NCBI GenBank assembly: GCA_027603945.1
Contig: JADIIU010000225.1
Span: 1-11,357, forward strand
Direction of reading: 5' to 3'
Origin: Terramyces sp. JEL0728
Taxonomy: Eukaryota; Chytridiomycota; Chytridiomycetes; Rhizophydiales; Terramycetaceae
DNA length: 11,357 nucleotides
A program made the position numbers and the translations under genes. Every line of letters starts with the position of its first letter. The first letter of the stretch is position 1. The notes below the pieces were generated by a model. It made no database searches, was not told the DNA's origin, and saw only the letters and a program-made list of their open reading frames with translations. Of this stretch, positions 6,123-11,357 are shown in pieces.

Positions 6123-8985
6123 ATGTCTGAATCTAGTGTAGCCGAAGAGCCGAAACTAAAATATTCCAGACTTGCATTTGACGCTGAAGAGTTTCAAAAA
6201 GATTCAATTGCATGTTTGTCAGTATCTGACCGGTTCCTTGCAATTGGTACCCTTCAAGGAGCGGTGCAGCTAATAGATCTAATCGGCACACCAGTAAAGA
6301 AATGGCAATCGCATACCCAGTCGGTAAACCAGATCAGTATTGATACAATCGGTGAATTTATTGCATCAGCTAGTGGAGACGGAAATGTGATTGTCAACTC
6401 CCTATATTCCACTGAAAATTATTCATTTAGTTACAAGAGACCAATTTTTGGAGTTGCGCTGGAACCGGATTATGGCAAAAAGAGCTCTAGACAAATAGTT
6501 TCTGGCGGCATTGCTGGTTCACTAATAATGACTGGAAAGGGATGGTTTGGAAATACGCAAACAGTGCTGCATTCTGGTGAAGGCTCGATTTCTGCAATTT
6601 CTTGGAATGGAAACTATATAGTATGGGCAAACGATAAAGGAACCAACGTATATGATATTCCCACCTCGATGAAGTTTGGAACTATAGAGAAGAGCCACTC
6701 TGCAAGGGGAGATCCTTATAGATGTAATATCTGCTGGAAAAATTCTGAAGAATTCCTAATTGGATGGGCTGATACTGTTAAAATTATATCAATCAAGGAA
6801 AGATCCGCCATGGACAAGCACTCGGGACTGTCTCCAAAACATGTTCAAGTATTACACCAATTTAGAACTGAATTCGTCGTGGCAGGTATTGCGCCGTTCC
6901 AAGATGATATCCTCTTACTCAGTTTTATAACCGATGCTCTTGATGAAACTGCTGGTTCTGATGTATTTGCAACCAAAAAGACCTCTTCTCCGCCGGAAAT
7001 CCATATAGTGAGTTTGGACGGTCTCGAAGTTGCGAATGATGTGTTATCGATCAATGGGTTTGAAAATTATCAAGCGAACGACTATAGATTAGGTAATTAT
7101 TTTTGACACAGAATATCTTGCTGCAGACCAGATTTCCGATGTTACCTATTACATCAGCTCCCCAAAGAGTATCATTGTAGCAAAACCAAGGGATATCAAA
7201 GATCACATTGAATGGCAGTCGTCGTTGGAAAATTACCAAGAGGCATTGGATTTGGTTGATCAACACAAGAAAGATTTGATTGAAAGAGATGCAGAAGAGC
7301 TTACTTTGAATATTGGACAAAAATATCTTGAATCTTTAATGGGTGCAAACGACTTTGAAAAAGCTGCAGAAATCTGTTCAAAAGTTTTGGGGGCAAATGG
7401 GAAATTATGGGAAAATTGGGTTTATCAATTCGCAGAAGCGAGGCAGCTAACATCAATATACAGAGTTTTGCCGGTCGCCAATCCTCAGCTCTCTTCTACA
7501 GTATATGAATTAATCATTAATGACTACATCAACACTGATTTGAAAAGCCTGCTGTCTTTGGTAAAGTTATGGCCGCCCCATATATATAACATCAAAACGG
7601 TAATCAAGACAGTGGAAGGTCTCTTCAAAAATGCGAAAGAGCCATCATTGATTTATGAAATCCTCGTAAATTTGTAGATATTACTTAATTAGATTCAACC
7701 ATGACCATCAAACGGAAAAAGCAATATTGTACGCAATGAAGCTAAAGTTGCCTGGGCAAATTGATTTGATTGTTGAACAGAACTTGCTGTCATTCTTGCA
7801 TAACAATATCCTGTTGATTTTAGAATATTCAAAGTAAACATCATTTAACCAGACACGAGACTGAAAATCAGGTAGAGCCGTTTGCTACCATCCCTGTTTC
7901 GCTGAATCACAATGCTTCTGATCCTATCAAGCACGTTAGGGCACTCGTTGGCTCTAAAGGCACTCAGCTGTTGGTAGAACACACTGACCATGTTCCGCCA
8001 TCTATTGCAGTGAAATCGTTGGAAAAGCATCCTGAATTCCTTCACATATATCTTGATGCTCTGTTCCTAAAAGATCATTTGGAAGGATCGGCTTATCACG
8101 AACGCCAAGTGGAGCTCTATGCTGAATATGATCCGCCTAGGCTGATTGATTTTCTTCGAACCAGCTCTAATTACTCTTATCCAAAGGTACTTTCCCACTA
8201 AAAAGGCATATCAACTTTGCGAACAACGTGATTTAATTCCAGAAATGATGTATTTACTCGGCAAAATGGGCGATAATCGCAAAGCATTAATGTTGATTAT
8301 TGAGCGGGTGGGGGATGTTAATTTGGCGATTGAATTCGCAAAAGAACACAACGACAGCTCGCTTTGGGAAGAGTTTCTCAACTATGCGATGGATAAACCC
8401 GGTATGTTTCCACTAATTTAGCATTTATAGTCGGGATTTTGGAAAATTTAGGAAATCACATTTCTCCACTTAAAGTAATAGAGCGGATTCCATTGCAGCT
8501 CCCTATACCCGGCTTAAAGAAGGCTTTAATGCGCGTAATGACTGATTGCAGCGTCCAAGTAATACATTTTAACATAGACGTCTCTCCAGAAAGGATGTGA
8601 AAAGATACTTTTGTCAGATACGTGGGACTCGTTTACACAACTAAACAACAAGCAAAGACGAGGGATCATGGTATCTCCGGACGCACTGTGTTCCATATGC
8701 GATGAAGCAATAACGCAGCCATCTGACAATTTGGTTGTATTCTTTTGTCATCACTACTTCCATGCCAATTGTATAAACATGACTTTTGAGACTGAAATCG
8801 AGACTGACAGTTCACAGGAGCGATCAAAAACCATCAATACCGATAGAGCCATTGCGTCTGTGTATTCTTCACAAAGGGACAAGTTTATCACACCATTACC
8901 ACAACAGCAAACCCAGACCCTCAAGCTCAAGGAATTGTCTTGTCCAATATGCTCAAAGAATTCTGATACAATAAAGATATTGTGA
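6123..8985 (+). CDS. VPS41: Vacuolar protein sorting 41, HOPS subunit (915 aa, six mini-introns)
   Basis: Removing six introns gives 915 codons ending at TGA 8983-8985. Residues 1 to about 330 form the WD40-type beta-propeller, with SHTQSVNQISID...GEFIASASGDGNVIV. The next segment, NDYRLEYL...ISSPKSIIVAKPRDIKDHIEW, matches the VPS41 linker almost word for word. The clathrin-heavy-chain-repeat region includes AYHERQVELYAEYDPPRLIDFL and KAYQLCEQRDLIPEMMYLLGKMGDNRKAL. The C-terminal RING-H2 finger has ligands C818, C821, C837, H839, H842, C845, C902 and C905. VPS41 is the HOPS subunit that binds Rab7/Ypt7 and tethers late endosomes, AP-3 vesicles and vacuoles or lysosomes before fusion. Length fits the family (about 850-1000). 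The RING carries an unusually long insert of about 56 residues between C845 and C902. The start ATG follows an AT-rich leader only 36 bp after the previous gene. Confidence 0.95.
7093..7111 (+). other. 19-bp VPS41 intron 1
   Basis: It begins GTAATT, has TTGAC near its 3' end and ends ACAG. Removal restores the conserved DYRLEYL. Retention meets TGA inside the intron. Confidence 0.92.
7674..7692 (+). other. 19-bp VPS41 intron 2
   Basis: It begins GTAGAT and ends CTTAATTAG. Removal joins EILVNL to FNHDHQTEKA. Retention gives TAG as the next codon. The GT at 7666 was excluded because its possible introns do not restore the frame. Confidence 0.88.
7834..7852 (+). other. 19-bp VPS41 intron 3
   Basis: It begins GTAAAC and ends TTTAACCAG. 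Removal joins LLILEYSK to HETENQVEPF. Retention gives an immediate TAA. Confidence 0.88.
8187..8205 (+). other. 19-bp VPS41 intron 4
   Basis: It begins GTACTT and ends CTAAAAAG. Removal joins SNYSYPK to AYQLCEQRDL, which matches the family. Retention meets TAA within the intron. Confidence 0.9.
8402..8421 (+). other. 20-bp VPS41 intron 5
   Basis: It begins GTATGT and ends CTAATTTAG. Removal gives MDKPAFIVGILENLG, matching the DKPPFITGLLNN region of animal VPS41. Retention ends on the TAG of the 3' splice site. Confidence 0.92.
8559..8577 (+). other. 19-bp VPS41 intron 6
   Basis: It begins GTAATA and ends TTTAACATAG. Removal gives DCSVQTSLQKGCEKIL, matching the LLREGCKKIL region of animal VPS41. 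Retention reads into a TGA at 8598-8600. Confidence 0.9.
8970..8975 (+). promoter_or_regulatory. Candidate VPS41 poly(A) signal inside the coding end
   Basis: AATAAA lies in the last codons of VPS41 (ACA ATA AAG), ahead of the TGA at 8983. No other plus-strand AATAAA is seen in the 29 bp before the convergent gene's stop, so this in-gene copy is the best candidate. Confidence 0.35.
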
Positions 8986-8993
8986 TTTGAGAT

Positions 8994-8999
8994 TTTATT
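8994..8999 (-). promoter_or_regulatory. Poly(A) signal of the UPF0590 gene
   Basis: On the minus strand AATAAA begins 15 bp after the TAA at 9015-9017, in the short gap between the convergent VPS41 and UPF0590 stops. Confidence 0.5.
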
Positions 9000-9014
9000 A
9001 GTACTAGTATATGA

Positions 9015-9811
9015 TTATTCTAAAGAAAGTTCAACAATCACAAAAACAGCAGACCCATCCTTTGATCGTAGATACATCCTTAACGGCTGGTCCCCCATCA
9101 CGCTTTGCAGGTCATAGTAGGTACCAGGGATTTTAACATGGAAATTATTTGGGTCGAAAAATGTATTGAAAGTTTCAAACGCTAAATTAAAACAGACATA
9201 CCAATTGTTTTTCCAGCAGGAAAGTTGACAGACTTTCTATTTTCTTCAACTGTTAGTATTCTTCTCCTGGATGCTACCAGATGGCTTTCTTCGGAGCCAA
9301 AGAGGAACGACTTTTGCTTTTTAATCGGCAAATGTGCTGGCAGGATATTGGACAAATCCTCTTGTATATGGTTTACAAATGTATCTGGCTCTTTTTCCCA
9401 TGTTTGAATCAAAGAGCTAGAGGTAACCGCAAAGGATTGAAAATAGGGTTTTGGTCCGCTAAGGTCAGACATTGCATGCGGAGCAATCATATGCCAGAAT
9501 TTGACGAATAATGCCGGGATATTGATTGGCTTGTCCCACTGTGAAGCCCAGACTATTTCATTTGCATCCCAGTCCTTCAGAAACTTTCCCTGTATGTGTA
9601 AGCTGAACATATGCTTCTTCCCCTCAAAATACGGGTTATACGCAATTCTTTCCGTTCCTGAAGGATGCACTCCAGCGAAATTCTTTATACGCACTACTGC
9701 AAATCCGTTAAATTCCAAAGAGTCAATTTCGGTGGGATTGCCTTCGTCGTTGGGATTTATAAGCTCCAGACTGTCCACACTAGTCCCGATACGGACAGCC
9801 AACCTTTTCAT
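9015..9811 (-). CDS. UPF0590/DUF1769 family protein (258 aa, one mini-intron)
   Basis: From ATG 9811 (MKRLAVRIGTSVDSLE) to TAA 9015, with a 20-bp intron at 9182-9201 removed, the protein is 258 residues. The order of conserved blocks matches UPF0590/DUF1769: NPNDEGNPTEIDSLEFNG, FAVVRIKNFAGV, YFEGKKHMFSLHIQGKF, DKPINIPALFVKF, SDLSGPKPYFQSF, a run RRRILTVEENRKSV, and after the intron AFETFNTFFDPNNFHVKIPG then QPLRMYLRSKDGSAVF. The family is known mainly from fungi and has no assigned biochemical function. The frame is open 26 codons further upstream (to a GTG) with no ATG, so 9811 is chosen; family members begin in the same way. It is convergent with VPS41, the two stops lying 29 bp apart. Confidence 0.85.
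9182..9201 (-). other. 20-bp intron in the UPF0590 gene
   Basis: It begins GTATGT and ends TTTTAATTTAG on the minus strand. Removal joins FPAGKTI to AFETFNTFFDP, restoring the family's C-terminal block. Retention ends on the TAG of the 3' splice site. Confidence 0.92.
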
Positions 9812-10171
9812 TTGATGATCTTTTGCTGCCTTGACGTTCAGTTTTGCAAAGAATAACTTCCGACCCCAAATTAAATAATTGCCAGCCACAAAGGATGCGA
9901 TTAGTCAAAATCATCAAAAGCCCACATATCAATGGAATTTCTTATAATTACCACGAGGGTCATATGCATTTGGTATCATGGAAATAATCTCAACTGCGCT
10001 GGATCCTTGCCATTTGATTTGGTAACTTCCCAGTCAACTATATTCTGAGAACCGGATTTTGCTGCCTGTACTAGTATTTCTATGCTATCGCAAGCCATTC
10101 CATTCGGCACCATAAAACTCAACAGTATGTTTGCGCAAATTTTGGTGCTTTATTGAATATAGTCCTGAAGC
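9812..10171 (-). other. Unresolved 360-bp region, possible small minus-strand gene
   Basis: This is the longest stretch without an assigned gene. On the minus strand one frame opens with ATG at 10111-10113 (MVPNGMACDSIEILVQAAK... KDPAQLRLFP) and stops at a TGA near 9976; past that stop it reads to a tidy acidic ending DMWAFDDFD at TAA 9901-9903. A second frame, open from about 10036 to TGA 9929-9931, also reads like protein (YQIKWQGSSAVEIISMIP, then NAYDPRGNYKKFH). No GT-AG segment of 19-21 bp links them. The possibilities are a small gene with a sequence error, a decayed gene, or chance. I recognise no family. Confidence 0.3.
10149..10154 (-). promoter_or_regulatory. Poly(A) signal of the nucleotidyltransferase-like gene
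   Basis: On the minus strand AATAAA lies 17 bp past the TAA at 10172-10174, the same spacing seen for the other genes. Confidence 0.5.
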
Positions 10172-11357
10172 TTATTCTGCAGCGTCGCCATTGGCAGTCT
10201 CTTCTCCTTTAATCCAGGCGTCCATGTCTGAAAATATTGGATGGAAACTTCCAGTCAGCATTTGCCGGCCAGGGTTATCAATCAGCCAACATTCTGCTGG
10301 GGAGTACTGGGAGAGCATTTCTTTGCCATTTTGCTCCACTATATATCCCAAATCAACTTGCAGCACTTGATCAGAGGACATGGCAATCTCTACACAATCT
10401 GGTATTTCATAATCGTCCTCATCGTCTCCGGTTAATGCGGGAGAAAGTTCCATGTCGTCAAAGGAGCCATAGTTTCGATTCATAGCAAATGCTGAATTCA
10501 GATAGCGAACAAAACATTTGATTCTCATTAAATCCCAGTTTGGAGAATAGGGGATTTTTATCGTCATGTAATTCGAGTATTTGAAAGAATGCACCTCTGT
10601 GTAGCGATCAATATCAATTAATTCTGTGGTTCGCAAATCAGGCAGTAAATTTCCTTTGCGTTTCTTTGTGCAAAAATCATCAATGTCGCCATGTGCAAGT
10701 TTGACATAATCATCAAAGGACACCATTTCTAGCATCACCTTATTCATCTTATCCTTGACTAATTTAATAATATGTTACTTTGCAAACTTTCATTAGAGCT
10801 AGAGTCATCCTCTTCGTCAGCATCATCATAACGAGAATAAAGCTTCTTTGCAAAGCCTTTAGAAAGAGAAACCAATCGCGGTAATCCAGTAAGAGAGTTT
10901 TCATTGTCCTCATTTACATCAACTTTGGAAATATCAACTTTTCTTCCTGGAATCAATACTCCAAATCCTCTCTTTGAGTATTTGTATAATCGGTATTCAT
11001 AACTGGGCGATCTTCGAGTGACATCAACGACATTTCTCTGGTAGGTAATTGCTTCAAAAAACCTAGGAATCCCATACACTTCTTTCCCATCGTAGCCGAC
11101 GCAACAACAGTCAATGTCGAATCCCATCAATACTTCGCTTGGGGACTTGTACAATCTGAAAATCACTTGAATTTGGCGTAGAGGATATTCCCGTACAATT
11201 GTTAATGAATTGCGAGTGCGTGCAAATAGTATTTTATCTCCGACTTTTGCTTGTATATCTGAACAAAACCTTTGGACCCTATCGGTAGCTGCGACAACAT
11301 CGTCATAACCATGAACGAAAATATCAATATCAGAGTTGTAGTACCCCCTTTCAATCA
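10172..11357 (-). CDS. C-terminal part of a nucleotidyltransferase-fold-like protein (5' end outside the window)
   Basis: The last 387 residues of a larger protein, read from the window edge to TAA 10172 with a 20-bp intron (10759-10778) removed. It opens with YYNSDIDIFVHGYDD, an SDxD signature like the metal-binding strand of nucleotidyltransferase-fold enzymes. The next blocks are RNSLTIVREYPLRQIQVI, RLYKSPSEVLMGFDID, CCCVGYDGKEVYGIPR and RRSPSYEYRLYKYSKRGFG. I recall these as a conserved module in eukaryotic proteins that often also carry ankyrin repeats or PARP-type domains; that recollection is unverified. An acidic patch (DDADEEDDSSS) lies just before the intron. The end, PGRQMLTGSFHPIFSDMDAWIKG, also looks conserved. 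The G-S helix motif that normally precedes SDxD would lie beyond the window, so activity cannot be judged. Confidence 0.6.
10759..10778 (-). other. 20-bp intron in the nucleotidyltransferase-like gene
   Basis: It begins GTAACA and ends TTAAATTAG on the minus strand. Removal joins SSNESLQ to KDKMNKVMLEMVSF through an Ile codon. Retention ends on the TAG of the splice site. Without the join, two separate genes only 11 bp apart would have to be assumed. Confidence 0.82.

Noticed and set aside
9887..9889. GTG at 9889 as the start of the UPF0590 gene
   Set aside because: Eukaryotic genes rarely use GTG, and the family alignment begins near the ATG at 9811.
10747..11166. Two separate genes at 10172-10747 and 10759-11166
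   Set aside because: A canonical 20-bp intron joins them, the upstream frame continues past 11166 without an ATG there, and the distance would be only 11 bp.

Overview
The window is eukaryotic nuclear DNA from a very compact genome. Eight genes, each recognisable or protein-like, lie in about 11.4 kb. Gaps between neighbours are often 12 to 50 bp. Twelve introns of only 19 to 21 bp can be placed with confidence because removing them restores conserved protein sequence. Protein content looks fungal or fungus-like: VPS41, a GPALPP1/DUF3752 protein, a UPF0590/DUF1769 protein, mitochondrial GatC and a Thr-rich GPI-anchored wall-type protein. Poly(A) signals AATAAA lie within about 20 bp of stop codons, sometimes overlapping them. 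Compaction plus a retained mitochondrial translation factor would suit a reduced early-diverging fungus of the Rozellomycota / basal-microsporidian grade that still has a mitochondrial genome. That placement is inference from gene style only; no rRNA or tRNA marker is present.

Layout. 1-817 (+) is the 3' part of a repeat-rich, Thr/Pro/Cys-rich GPI-anchored protein with frame breaks in the repeats. 918-2285 (-) is an unrecognised, mostly disordered protein. 2286-2583 holds no gene I can support, only a perfect 16-bp palindrome. 2584-4955 (-) is a 783-residue coiled-coil protein with one intron. 5005-5355 (-) is GatC. 5368-6086 (+) is GPALPP1-like with three introns, starting 12 bp from the GatC start codon. 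6123-8985 (+) is VPS41 with six introns and a C-terminal RING. 9015-9811 (-) is the UPF0590/DUF1769 protein with one intron. 9812-10171 is a 360-bp stretch whose minus strand reads like protein in two overlapping frames but which I could not resolve. 10172-11357 (-) is the C-terminal part of an SDxD nucleotidyltransferase-like protein with one intron, cut by the window end.

The genes do not form one pathway. They cover vacuolar/lysosomal tethering (VPS41 in HOPS), mitochondrial glutaminyl-tRNA formation (GatC), a probable nuclear factor (GPALPP1), the cell surface (GPI protein) and several unknowns. The most informative common theme is the architecture: uniform mini-introns that, if retained, nearly always give a premature stop inside the intron itself.
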